Below, piece after piece: positions 1 to 7,881 of a DNA stretch of 64,000 nucleotides. Location of the stretch: positions 48,970 through 112,969 of the forward strand of contig NZ_JARRAB010000017.1 of assembly GCF_030376615.1 (NCBI RefSeq), written 5' to 3'. This DNA comes from Pseudomonas sp. sp1636. Lineage in GTDB: Bacteria > Pseudomonadota > Gammaproteobacteria > Pseudomonadales > Pseudomonadaceae. The notes under the pieces were generated by a model. That model saw nothing but the letters and a program-made list of their open reading frames with translations. It had not been told where the DNA came from and ran no database searches. Made by a program: the position numbers and the translations under genes. How positions within the stretch are numbered: position 1 is the first letter of the stretch; every line of letters starts with the position of its first letter.

Positions 1-309
1 GGTTATTCCTCGCTGACCCAACTCAAGCGCATGCCGGTGCAGGAGCTGAAAATCGACCAGTCCTTCATCCGCAACCTCGATGACGCCAGCGAAGACGCGG
101 TGATCGTCCGCTCGACCATCGAGATGAGCCACAGCCTGGGCCTCAAGGTGGTCGCCGAGGGCGTCGAGCTGGCCTGCAGCCTGCGCCTGCTCGAACGCTG
201 GCAGTGCGATGTCGCCCAGGGCTACCTGATCAGCCCGCCGCTGCCGGCCAAGGCCTTCGAGGCCTGGATCGCCCAGCCGTTAACGGCGCCGGTATTGAAG
301 GGGGCTTGA
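1..309 (+). CDS. EAL-domain cyclic-di-GMP phosphodiesterase, C-terminal part
   Basis: The reading frame is open from the first base of the window, so this is the 3' end of a longer gene. The visible 102 residues are the end of an EAL domain: KIDQSFI (the conserved DQ-FI strand after the catalytic core), VVAEGVE (late conserved Glu) and QGYLISPPLP (the QGY-x-S-P-P/K-P ending typical of the family). EAL domains hydrolyse cyclic-di-GMP to pGpG. The catalytic EAL signature itself lies upstream of the window, so activity and any partner domains (GGDEF, PAS, membrane segments) cannot be judged here. The protein ends about ten residues after the domain, as is usual when EAL is the last domain. Confidence 0.9.
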   Translation, partial: GYSSLTQLKRMPVQELKIDQSFIRNLDDASEDAVIVRSTIEMSHSLGLKVVAEGVELACSLRLLERWQCDVAQGYLISPPLPAKAFEAWIAQPLTAPVLKGA

Positions 310-588
310 GCCTATAGCGCACTCGAAATCGCTTGGCGTCGTGCGGTTAGCAGGTCTATCGCCTGCAAACCGGGCCATGCTCCGGCGACCGGGCAGGATC
401 GACATCCGGCCAACCATGATCTGCCCTTGAATCATGCTCGTGGCTGAAGGGGCATGATTTATGTTTTTGCACCAAAAAGATTCATAATGGCGACATTTTG
501 CTCTATTGCGGTGCGTTTGCTGCTGCTAAAGTGCAGCCCTCATTTTAATGTGCGACCGTGCCCTGCTCGGTCATTCGAGGGCTGCTTC

Positions 589-1929
589 ATGACCGACTCC
601 GTAGAGTTTTTCCTTGCCCGCCTCAAGCGGCGCGATCCTGATCAGCCGGAGTTTCACCAGGCCGTCGAGGAAGTGCTGCGCAGCCTCTGGCCGTTTCTCG
701 AAGCCAACCCGCGCTACCTGCAGAGCGGCATCGTCGAGCGTATGGTCGAGCCTGAGCGCGCCATTCTGTTCCGGGTGCCATGGAGCGACGATCAGGGTCG
801 GGTGCAGGTCAATCGCGGCTATCGGGTGCAGATGAGCAGCGCCATCGGCCCATACAAGGGCGGTCTGCGCTTCCACCCCTCGGTGAACCTGGGCGTGCTC
901 AAGTTCCTCGCCTTCGAGCAGGTGTTCAAGAACTCCCTGACCTCGCTGCCGATGGGCGGCGGCAAGGGTGGATCGGACTTCGACCCCAAGGGCAAGAGCG
1001 ACAACGAAGTCATGCGTTTCTGCCAGTCGTTCATGAGTGAGCTGTATCGGCATATCGGCGCCAACCTTGACGTGCCGGCCGGTGATATCGGCGTGGGCGC
1101 TCGCGAGATCGGCTATATGTATGGCCAGTACAAGCGCCTGGCCAATGAGTTCAGCTCGGTGCTGACTGGCAAGGGCATGGCCTTCGGTGGCAGTCTGATC
1201 CGCCCGGAAGCCACCGGTTTCGGCTGCGTGTATTTCGCCGAGGAAATGCTCAAGGGGCGTGAGCGAACCATCGATGACCTGCGTGTGGCCATCTCCGGTT
1301 CGGGCAACGTGGCGCAATATGCCGCGCGTAAGGTGATGGATCTGGGCGGCAAGGTGATCTCGCTGTCCGACTCCGAAGGCACTCTGTATGCGGAGGCCGG
1401 CTTGAGCGAGGAACAGTGGCAGTATCTGCTGGAGCTGAAGAACGTGCGTCGCGGGCGGATCAGTGAAATGGCCGTGCAATTCGGCCTGCAGTTCAACGCC
1501 GGTCAGCGGCCCTGGAACCTGCCGTGCGATGTTGCGCTGCCGTGCGCCACGCAGAACGAACTGGATGCCGCCGACGCCCGTACCCTGCTGAAAAATGGCT
1601 GTTTCTGTGTGGCCGAAGGCGCCAACATGCCCTCGACTCTGGACGCCGTGGATGTGTTCATCGACGCCGAGATCCTCTATGCCCCAGGCAAGGCCTCGAA
1701 TGCCGGCGGTGTCGCGGTCAGTGGCTTGGAAATGAGCCAGAACGCCATGCGCCTGCACTGGACGGCCGGCGAGGTCGATGAGCGACTGCACGGCATCATG
1801 CAATCGATTCATCATGCCTGTATTGGTTACGGCACCGAGCCGAGCGGTTTCGTCAACTACGTCAAGGGTGCCAACATTGCCGGCTTCGTCAAAGTCGCCG
1901 ATGCCATGCTGGCGCAAGGAGTGGTTTGA
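589..1929 (+). CDS. gdhA: NADP-specific glutamate dehydrogenase
   Basis: Reductive amination of 2-oxoglutarate with ammonium to glutamate in the cytoplasm. The product is 446 residues, the normal length for hexameric NADP-dependent GdhA. Visible landmarks are KGGLRFHP (90-97, substrate-binding Lys), PMGGGKGG (121-128, catalytic Lys126), the Asp of VPAGDIGVG, and the Rossmann GSGNVA (237-242). The frame is open upstream to 454, but the ATG at 589 gives the family start MTDSVEFF and avoids an atypical Cys-rich extension. No strong Shine-Dalgarno sequence is seen, only a purine-rich CGAGGG about 12 bases upstream. The 279-base gap before it holds a 7-bp inverted repeat (431-437/452-458) of unknown role. 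The gene is monocistronic and converges on rlhA. Confidence 0.96.
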   Translation: MTDSVEFFLARLKRRDPDQPEFHQAVEEVLRSLWPFLEANPRYLQSGIVERMVEPERAILFRVPWSDDQGRVQVNRGYRVQMSSAIGPYKGGLRFHPSVNLGVLKFLAFEQVFKNSLTSLPMGGGKGGSDFDPKGKSDNEVMRFCQSFMSELYRHIGANLDVPAGDIGVGAREIGYMYGQYKRLANEFSSVLTGKGMAFGGSLIRPEATGFGCVYFAEEMLKGRERTIDDLRVAISGSGNVAQYAARKVMDLGGKVISLSDSEGTLYAEAGLSEEQWQYLLELKNVRRGRISEMAVQFGLQFNAGQRPWNLPCDVALPCATQNELDAADARTLLKNGCFCVAEGANMPSTLDAVDVFIDAEILYAPGKASNAGGVAVSGLEMSQNAMRLHWTAGEVDERLHGIMQSIHHACIGYGTEPSGFVNYVKGANIAGFVKVADAMLAQGVV

Positions 1930-2087
1930 GCCGATTGGCATCGTTCGCCGCCAGGTGACGGCGCCTGCATGGGGTCGTCAGCCAGCGCTTGTTCGATGTC
2001 CTCGGCTGGCGCCGCCGGTCGTGCGCTGACGGCGTTGTTCGCGGCAACCCATGTGAACATGGCCTGAATCAATCGCGGAGATCGGCT

Positions 2088-2122
2088 CCGGCAGCCCCTC
2101 AGTGGCTGCCGGGCGGTTTTTT
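2088..2122 (+). terminator. Rho-independent terminator of gdhA
   Basis: A perfect 9-bp stem (2088-2096 with 2104-2112) and a 7-base loop are followed by six T at 2117-2122. It lies 160 bases after gdhA and overlaps the last codons of the convergent rlhA gene, so its sequence also encodes the Lys/Pro-rich RlhA tail. Confidence 0.7.
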
Positions 2123-4114
2123 CTTGATGCTCTTGAGCAGGTCTTCCGGGGTGATGTAAGCGAGCGTGCCGCTCGTGCTGGCGGCGCTGCCCGGTTGCGG
2201 CTGGTGCAGAATATGGCCCTTCATTTTTCCGATGATGTGCATCTCGCAGGGTTTGCAGTCGAATTTCAGGGTGAGCACTTCGTCCTGATGGATCAGTTGC
2301 ATGTCCGACACTTTGGTGCGCACGCCGGTGACGCCTTTGGCCTGTTTGGGGCACAGATTGAAGGAGAAGCGCAGGCAGTGCTTGGTGATCATCACCGGCA
2401 CCTCGCCGGCTTCTTCATGGGCCTCGTAGGCCGCATCGATCAGCTGCACGCCGTAACGCTGGTAGAAGGCGCGGGCCTTGTCGTTGTAGACGTTGGCCAG
2501 AAAGGTCAGGTGCGACTCGGGGTACAGCGGCGGCGGCACGCTGACCGGCTTGCGCCCGCCACGCGGATGGACGGCGACGCGCGCTTGGGTCAGCGCCTCG
2601 ATGGCTTCGCGGCGCAGGGCCTTGAGTTGCGAGCCGGGGATAAACGGCACGGCCTCGCAGTCGATCTGCACAGCGGTGCTGTAGTAGATGGTGGTGCCCA
2701 GCTTGCTCAGGGTATCGGCCAGTTGCTCGCGGGACTGCCCGGCATCCTTGGCGGCGGCGAACGGGCCGGCCAGGCTGACGCTGACGACCACGCCCTCTTC
2801 GCTGCTTACGCTCAGGTGCAACTGATCACCCTGCACCGCCACCTGCCAGGTGACTGCGACGCGGCGCTCGGCCGAGGTTTTCTGCAGAGCCTGCTGCCAG
2901 TTGTGGTCGAGGTTGCGATTGAGTGGCTGCTGCGGGCGCACGCGCTGCATGGCCTCGGGCATTTCGTTGGGCTCGACGCGGTAGCGGTAACGCTTCTCGC
3001 CGTCCTCGTCGAACTCCGCTTTCAGTTCGCAGATGTTGCTGCGAAAACCCACCACTTCGCGTTTGATCAACACATTCAGGCCATCGCCGTTGGACAGCGG
3101 CGTATCGGTGACGGCGATCAGGTCGCGCTTGCCGACCTTCTCGACATAGCCCACCGCCAACCCGGTAAAGGTCGGCGAATCGAACGCGCCGATGTCCACC
3201 TTGCGATCGGTGACGAAGTAGTCGGTGCTGCCACGGTGGAAGGTCTTGTCGGTGTCCGGGGTGAAGAAGTGCTCGGTGCGGCCGCTGGCGGCGCGCGCCA
3301 GCTGCGGGCGCTGTTCGAGAATGGCGTCGAGCTCCTGGCGGTAGTGCGCGGTGATGTTTTTCACGTAGCTCATGTCTTTGTAGCGCCCTTCGATCTTGAA
3401 CGAGCGCACGCCGGCATCGACCAGATGGATCAGGTTGTCGGTCTGGTTGTTGTCCTTCATCGACAGCAGGTGCTTATCAAAGGCCACCACGCGGCCCTGA
3501 TCGTCTTTCAGGGTGTACGGCAGGCGGCAGGCTTGCGAGCAGTCACCGCGGTTGGCGCTGCGCCCGGTCTGCGCGTGGGAGATATTGCACTGCCCGGAGA
3601 ACGCCACACACAGCGCGCCGTGGATAAAGAACTCGACCGCCGAATCGACGTTGCGGCAGATGTTGCCGATTTCTTCCAGGTTCAGCTCGCGGGCCAGCAC
3701 CAGCTGGGAGAAGCCGGCGCCATCGAGGAAGCGCGCCTTGTCCAGGCTGCGGATATCGCACTGGGTGCTGGCGTGGATCTCGATGGGCGGAATGTCCAGC
3801 TCCATCACGCCCATGTCCTGCACGATCAGCGCATCGATCCCAGCCTCGTACAGCTGCCAGATCATCTGCCGCGCCGGCTCCAGTTCATCCTCATGCAGGA
3901 TGGTATTGAGGGTGACAAACACCCGCGCATGGAACAGATGGGCGAACTGCACCAGCTCGGCAATCTCGGCCACGCTGTTGCTGGCGTTATGCCGCGCACC
4001 GAAGCCGGGGCCGCCGATATACACCGCGTCGGCGCCATGCAGGATGGCTTCCTTGGCAATGCCGACATCGCGCGCGGGGCTGAGGAGTTCGAGATGGTGC
4101 TTGGGCAGGGACAT
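2099..4114 (-). CDS. rlhA: 23S rRNA C2501 hydroxylation factor RlhA (peptidase U32 family)
   Basis: The product is a U32-family protein of 671 residues. It carries the N-terminal LLSPARD start, the family signature region near residues 165-190 (HGALCVAFSGQC, then the SQACR cysteines) and a long C-terminal extension with CKPCEMH, matching the RlhA (YdcP) subgroup rather than the shorter TrhP/TrhO-type U32 proteins. RlhA is needed for 5-hydroxycytidine at position 2501 of 23S rRNA in E. coli; U32 members are thought to use an iron-sulfur cluster and prephenate. The ATG at 4114 is preceded by a weak purine tract. The protein is slightly longer than the E. coli one because of a low-complexity Pro/Ser/Gly tail. 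Function is assigned by family, not by any local context. Confidence 0.9.
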   Translation of the reverse strand: MSLPKHHLELLSPARDVGIAKEAILHGADAVYIGGPGFGARHNASNSVAEIAELVQFAHLFHARVFVTLNTILHEDELEPARQMIWQLYEAGIDALIVQDMGVMELDIPPIEIHASTQCDIRSLDKARFLDGAGFSQLVLARELNLEEIGNICRNVDSAVEFFIHGALCVAFSGQCNISHAQTGRSANRGDCSQACRLPYTLKDDQGRVVAFDKHLLSMKDNNQTDNLIHLVDAGVRSFKIEGRYKDMSYVKNITAHYRQELDAILEQRPQLARAASGRTEHFFTPDTDKTFHRGSTDYFVTDRKVDIGAFDSPTFTGLAVGYVEKVGKRDLIAVTDTPLSNGDGLNVLIKREVVGFRSNICELKAEFDEDGEKRYRYRVEPNEMPEAMQRVRPQQPLNRNLDHNWQQALQKTSAERRVAVTWQVAVQGDQLHLSVSSEEGVVVSVSLAGPFAAAKDAGQSREQLADTLSKLGTTIYYSTAVQIDCEAVPFIPGSQLKALRREAIEALTQARVAVHPRGGRKPVSVPPPLYPESHLTFLANVYNDKARAFYQRYGVQLIDAAYEAHEEAGEVPVMITKHCLRFSFNLCPKQAKGVTGVRTKVSDMQLIHQDEVLTLKFDCKPCEMHIIGKMKGHILHQPQPGSAASTSGTLAYITPEDLLKSIKKKPPGSH

Positions 4115-4149
4115 GGCGTGGCTTCAACCAGATAGGAAATGTGCAAAAC

Positions 4150-4181
4150 GACAAACCCGGCCTGCGCCGGCCGGGTTTGTC
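4150..4181. terminator. Terminator hairpin (copy 1) upstream of rlhA
   Basis: A 12-bp perfect stem GACAAACCCGGC / GCCGGGTTTGTC with an 8-base middle. It is identical to the hairpin at 7777-7808 that ends the fumarase gene. Here it sits only 36 bases before the rlhA start and would insulate rlhA from anything transcribed leftward. Confidence 0.8.
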
Positions 4182-4199
4182 GGGTGACGCGCGAGAAGT

Positions 4200-4254
4200 T
4201 TACTTGATTTCGACGGCCAGGCTGTCGGCGATCTTCTGGTTCCAGGGCGCCGGG
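4200..4254 (-). pseudogene. Remnant of class I fumarase C-terminus
   Basis: Read leftward, the bases encode A-P-W-N-Q-K-I-A-D-S-L-A-V-E-I-K followed by TAA. This is the exact C-terminus of the intact fumarase at 7827 apart from one residue (Pro for Leu at the second position). Upstream of this the homology stops and no fumarase sequence follows; an unrelated, non-coding-looking stretch including a run of nine G (4352-4360) fills the space to the mobile element at 4414. It is a broken end, not a gene. Confidence 0.88.
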
Positions 4255-4413
4255 CTGCTGCCGTCCGTCTCGACCTTGTCGCCTGGTCGATCTGGATGAA
4301 CGCCGTCAGCACCTGAATAGCGGTGTGTGGTGGTTTTTGCGTGCAATTGCAGGGGGGGGGCTTCGCCTGCTGTTGTTTCGGCCGCGTGGGGCTTTGGTTT
4401 TCTTGGGGGCTAA

Positions 4414-4613
4414 CAGGCCGTTGAAAAATGTAGGCGAGGCAGCCAAGACAAGGCAAAAATGGCCGCAACGTAGCGCAGCGGAGTAACAGCCGCAGGCTGG
4501 CCCCGAAGGGGTGAGCGTAGCGAATCAAAAGCGGAATTTAGGTGGTGTAAATGAGCATTTTGAGGCCATTTTTAACGCAGTATTGGCAACGCAGGTAGTT
4601 TTTCAACGGCCTG
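4414..4613. mobile_element. 200-bp MITE-like element with 15-bp terminal inverted repeats
   Basis: The ends are perfect inverted repeats: CAGGCCGTTGAAAAA at 4414-4428 and its complement at 4599-4613. Both sides carry CTAA (4410-4413 and 4614-4617), which reads as a 4-bp target duplication. The interior has no coding potential and contains a small GCCGCAGGC palindrome. The element is inserted exactly at the stop codon of the MocR-type gene, whose TAG lies in the right-hand CTAA copy. No transposase is present, so it would need one supplied in trans. Confidence 0.82.
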
Positions 4614-6008
4614 CTAATAAAATCTTCGAGGGTCAGGGGTATTGATCAAGCTCGCTAACTGAGTCAAAGCGAATCGCAGTTCGTCGTGGCTGGTCGGCGA
4701 CATAAGCACAATTCTGACGCTATTACTCGTGGTGTCGGAATGCTCGGCCTGAAATTGGGATTCGCTCAGTATCAGAACGCCGTTAGCTCGAGCTAACAGG
4801 GCGAACTCGTCGCTACTCCAGGGTTTTGGCAGGGTTAGCCAAAGATGATAGCTGTTAGGTTGGGCCTTGATCTGGAGGCCGCTAAATATCTCGGCAGCAA
4901 TAGCCTGGCGGACGGCGGCCTCGTGCCGCTGAATGCGAATAAGCTTGTGATCGAGGCCTTCAGTAATCACATTACTGGCCAGTTGCGCCGTCAGCGGCGA
5001 CGCCATCCAGACACTGCTGCGCACCATCGAAGACAGCCGTGAAAGCATTTTTGGCGGGCTGTATAGGTACCCCACTCGAAGCGCAGGCATTACTGACTTG
5101 GACAGGCTTGTCAGGTACACCGAACGGTCTGGCGCGAACGCGGATAATGGCTTGATGCTGGGGTCGGTGGCGAGAAAACCGTAGATGTCGTCGTCCAGAA
5201 TGATGAAGTCAAACTCTTCGGCGAGTGCGGCAATCTGCTCGCGACGCTTATGGGACATGGTCGCAGTGGTTGGGTTCTGGCAGGTCGCAACACACACCAG
5301 CATCGCCGGTTTATCCCGAGTGCAGATCTCCCGCAGCGCCTCGGGAATGATTCCTTCCTCGTCCATTGCAACGCCGCGCAGCTGCCGCTCCAGGCTATGG
5401 GCAACCGAAATGATGCCGGGATAGCAAAGCGACTCGCAGAGTATCAGATCCCCGGAGTTGGTCAGTGCGCTGATTGCCACCATCAATCCATGCTGAGCGC
5501 CGCTGGTGATCACCACCTGTTGCCATTGTGCGTCCGGCAGTGAATGGCGCAGCCATTGTGCTCCGGCTTCGCGGTGCAGCGGGTGACCGCCATCCGGCGC
5601 GTAATCGAGAGCCCGTTCGAAGTCGGTGCTCTTGGCCAGGTTCACCAGCGCGTCCCTTAGCCAATATTCCAAGGCCTCTCCATGCGGCTTGATGATCGAC
5701 AGGTCAAGAATTTCCGGGTGCGTGGGCGGGATAGACTGGGCGGGGGTAATTATGTGTGACTGCAAAACGTTTCTTTTGAGCACGTAGGTGCCGCGGCCCA
5801 CTTCACCCTGCACCAGTCCGCGCCGCTGCGCCTCGCTGTAGGCGCGGCTGATAGTGCCGGGTGTGACGTCCAGGGCTTTGGCCAGTTCCCTTAAGGTCGG
5901 AAGACGATCCCCGCGTTGTAGCGAGCCGTTGTTGATGTCCTGCTCCAGCGCATCGGCGATCAACAGGTACATCGGCTGATTGAGCTCGTTGAGTTGAGGA
6001 GTCCACAT
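4614..6008 (-). CDS. MocR-family transcriptional regulator (GntR wHTH fused to aminotransferase-like domain)
   Basis: The N-terminal winged helix (PMYLLIADALEQDI, then GDRLPTLRELAKALDVTPGTISRAY, about residues 12-75) is joined to a fold-type I PLP-dependent aminotransferase domain to the end (464 residues). PLP-site landmarks are SGAQHGL, the Asp of LDDDIYG, and the Schiff-base Lys of SLSKS (about residue 304) followed by RVGY. MocR proteins use PLP and an amino-acid or amine ligand to control a divergent gene. The frame extends 45 bases further up, but that would place the start inside the palindrome at 6050-6089, so the ATG at 6008 (MWTPQL) is preferred. The gene is divergent from a BenE-type transporter, its likely target. 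The MITE-like element abuts its stop codon. Confidence 0.88.
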   Translation of the reverse strand: MWTPQLNELNQPMYLLIADALEQDINNGSLQRGDRLPTLRELAKALDVTPGTISRAYSEAQRRGLVQGEVGRGTYVLKRNVLQSHIITPAQSIPPTHPEILDLSIIKPHGEALEYWLRDALVNLAKSTDFERALDYAPDGGHPLHREAGAQWLRHSLPDAQWQQVVITSGAQHGLMVAISALTNSGDLILCESLCYPGIISVAHSLERQLRGVAMDEEGIIPEALREICTRDKPAMLVCVATCQNPTTATMSHKRREQIAALAEEFDFIILDDDIYGFLATDPSIKPLSAFAPDRSVYLTSLSKSVMPALRVGYLYSPPKMLSRLSSMVRSSVWMASPLTAQLASNVITEGLDHKLIRIQRHEAAVRQAIAAEIFSGLQIKAQPNSYHLWLTLPKPWSSDEFALLARANGVLILSESQFQAEHSDTTSNSVRIVLMSPTSHDELRFALTQLASLINTPDPRRFY

Positions 6009-6049
6009 GCTGTCGCTACCGATTGTAGTAATGATTGTTTTGGAAAATA

Positions 6050-6089
6050 GCACATTGAGTCGATCACTAAAATGATCGACTCAATGTGC
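6050..6089. promoter_or_regulatory. Perfect 17-bp palindrome, probable operator between MocR gene and benE
   Basis: The arms are GCACATTGAGTCGATCA (6050-6066) and its exact complement (6073-6089), separated by CTAAAA. It lies in the divergent intergenic region, 42 bases from the MocR start and 260 from the transporter start. The symmetry suits a dimeric regulator; there is no T-run, so a terminator is unlikely. The whole divergent gap (6009-6348) contains no other gene, and its right part is visibly AT-richer than the surroundings. Confidence 0.7.
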
Positions 6090-6348
6090 GCTGTTTTGCG
6101 CGAGATATGACGGGGCTTCCAGGTCGGGTCGAGGGTCGAGGACCCTCTTGTCATGCAAGGCTATGGGTATCTTTCGATAAATCAATGGCTTGTGATAATC
6201 CTCCGGGCATGGTGGAAGGTGGTTGCGCGGAAAATAAATCGAAATGTAAATTGCACCTATTGAATCAGCTCAATTTTCTGAAATACACTCCATGGCGAAT
6301 CGAGTCAATCGGCTCATTTCCTCTAATCATCCTGTGGGATCAAGCACC

Positions 6349-7557
6349 ATGGACAGAGTTAGGCAGGATTTATCATTGTCAGCGGTCGTTGCGGGCTTCA
6401 TCGCTGTGGTCATTTCCTATGCAGGGCCATTGATCATCGTGTTTCAGGCAGCGCAAAGCGCGCGATTGAGCGATGCCGAGGTATCGTCATGGATCTGGGC
6501 GATATCCATTGGCAGCGGGGTCACGGGTCTGCTGCTGAGCTGGCGCCTGCGTATCCCGGTGATCACCGCCTGGTCGACGCCGGGGGCGGCCTTGCTGGTT
6601 TCCATGCTGCCCATGGTGTCACTGGCCGAAGCGGTCGGAGCCTATATAGTGGCGTCGCTGATTATCGCAGTGGTGGGCCTCAGCGGTGCGTTCGACAAGT
6701 TGATGGATCGCCTGCCCAAAGCCATTGCTGCCGCGATGCTTGCCGGCATCTTGTTCCGCTTTGGGGTGGATTTGTTTACCTCGGTCAAGATCCAGCCTTG
6801 GTTGGTGTTGTCGATGATCGTCGCTTACCTGGTGTTCAAGCGCCTGTCGCCACGTTACGCCATCCTGTCGGTTCTGATCGTTGGCTGCGCGGTCGCCGCT
6901 TCCATGGGTGAACTCAATAGCGGTTCGATCATCATCGATGTGGCGCAACCGCTCTTCATTGCGCCGCAGTGGAGCTGGCACGCAATCGTCAACATAGCTC
7001 TGCCGTTGGCGCTGGTAACCCTGACCGGACAATATGTTCCCGGCATGGCGGTGCTGCGCACGGCGGGCTACCAGACTGCGGCGCGATCAATCATTTCGGT
7101 GACGGCCATAGGTTCGGTATTGCTGGCACCGTTTGGCTCCCATGGCTTCAACCTGGCGGCTATCACCGCCGCCATCTGCACTGGCCGCGAGGCCCACGAA
7201 GACAAGAGCAAGCGCTATGTGGCAGGTATCGCCTGCGGCGTGTTCTATATCGTGATGGGGACTTTGGGCGCGACCTTGGCTTCGGTGTTTTCCGCGCTGC
7301 CCAAGGAGTTGATCGCTTCGCTGGCCGGGCTGGCCCTGTTTGGTGCTATCGCGACCGGTTTGGCCGGGGCTATGGCGGATGAGAAGCAGCGCGAGGCGGC
7401 TCTTATTACTTTTCTGGTTACGGCGTCGGGCATGAGTTTTCTCGGCCTGGCCGCAGCGTTCTGGGGTTTGATCTTCGGGCTAGTGGCGCACTTCATTCTC
7501 AGCTATACCCATGCCGCCAAGGTGAGCGACATAGCGGCGGTGCGCGGCCATGAATAA
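6349..7557 (+). CDS. BenE-family benzoate/H+ symporter-like transporter
   Basis: A 402-residue, very hydrophobic protein with about 11-12 membrane segments. The family start pattern VVAGFIAVVISYAGPLIIVFQAA is followed by ITAWSTPGAALL and a central GSHGFNLAAITAAICTG motif typical of BenE (benzoate membrane transport proteins of the NCS2-like superfamily). Its substrate is uncertain, since many BenE homologues are not next to benzoate genes and none is here. An in-frame ATG at 6292 would add 19 residues without hydrophobic or ribosome-site support; the ATG at 6349 matches the family length. The divergent MocR gene suggests regulation by an amine or amino acid. The 217 bases after it hold no supported gene. 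Confidence 0.87.
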   Translation: MDRVRQDLSLSAVVAGFIAVVISYAGPLIIVFQAAQSARLSDAEVSSWIWAISIGSGVTGLLLSWRLRIPVITAWSTPGAALLVSMLPMVSLAEAVGAYIVASLIIAVVGLSGAFDKLMDRLPKAIAAAMLAGILFRFGVDLFTSVKIQPWLVLSMIVAYLVFKRLSPRYAILSVLIVGCAVAASMGELNSGSIIIDVAQPLFIAPQWSWHAIVNIALPLALVTLTGQYVPGMAVLRTAGYQTAARSIISVTAIGSVLLAPFGSHGFNLAAITAAICTGREAHEDKSKRYVAGIACGVFYIVMGTLGATLASVFSALPKELIASLAGLALFGAIATGLAGAMADEKQREAALITFLVTASGMSFLGLAAAFWGLIFGLVAHFILSYTHAAKVSDIAAVRGHE

Positions 7558-7774
7558 TCTCTATGGCTTTATCGTGGCCGGCGAGGGCTGGTGGCTGGCG
7601 TTGGCGTACCGGCGATGGGCAGATGCTGCAGGCGCCTAGGGTTGTCAATGCGCCAGGCCCTGGGCGGCCCGCTAGCTGATGTGGTTAAGGTCACGGCTTC
7701 ATCGCCGGCTTAAGTGAATTTCCAGCCTTAGGCCGCGTGTGGAAGAGTATTTCAGCCAGCCTTACCCTGCATTA

Positions 7775-7881
7775 ACGACAAACCCGGCCTGCGCCGGCCG
7801 GGTTTGTCGGGTGACGCGCGAGCAGGTTACTTGATCTCGACCGCCAGGCTGTCGGCGATCTTCTGGTTCCAGAGCGCCGGG
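7775..7881. repeat. Copy 2 of the 107-bp duplication (intact fumarase 3' end plus terminator)
   Basis: This is the source-like copy: its coding part is continuous with the complete fumarase gene. See the copy at 4148-4254 for the alignment. The 3.5 kb between the copies holds the MITE-like element, the MocR gene and the BenE-type gene. Confidence 0.93.
7777..7808 (-). terminator. Terminator of the fumarase gene
   Basis: The 12-bp stem GACAAACCCGGC / GCCGGGTTTGTC starts 18 bases past the fumarase stop codon. It is followed leftward by a short AT-containing stretch rather than a strong T-run, so it may work in both directions with the rightward benE transcript. Confidence 0.7.

Larger units (their letters stand above)
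4148..4254. repeat. Copy 1 of a 107-bp duplication (fumarase 3' end plus terminator)
   Basis: This segment matches 7775-7881 at 102 of 107 positions by direct comparison, in the same orientation. It contains the whole terminator hairpin and the last 16 codons of the fumarase gene. The five mismatches are near 4196, 4199, 4208, 4213 and 4246. To the right of 4254 the two copies diverge abruptly. Confidence 0.93.

Noticed and set aside
571..1941. Long frame on the minus strand across gdhA
   Set aside because: It is His/Arg/Gly/Ala-rich and mirrors the GC-skewed codons of gdhA; no family motif. It is an antisense shadow.
2102..4135. 677-codon plus-strand frame over rlhA
   Set aside because: Residue mix (His, Gly, Val, Arg, repeated AG/VDL strings) is typical of complement of a high-GC gene; the rlhA product on the other strand has clear U32 motifs.
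4352..4360. Run of nine G as a phase-variable tract
   Set aside because: It is in non-coding DNA with no promoter or gene start nearby to be switched.
7550..7639. Short frame (29 codons) overlapping the end of the BenE-type gene
   Set aside because: ATGAATAA overlap hints at coupling, but the product is too short and has no recognisable feature.
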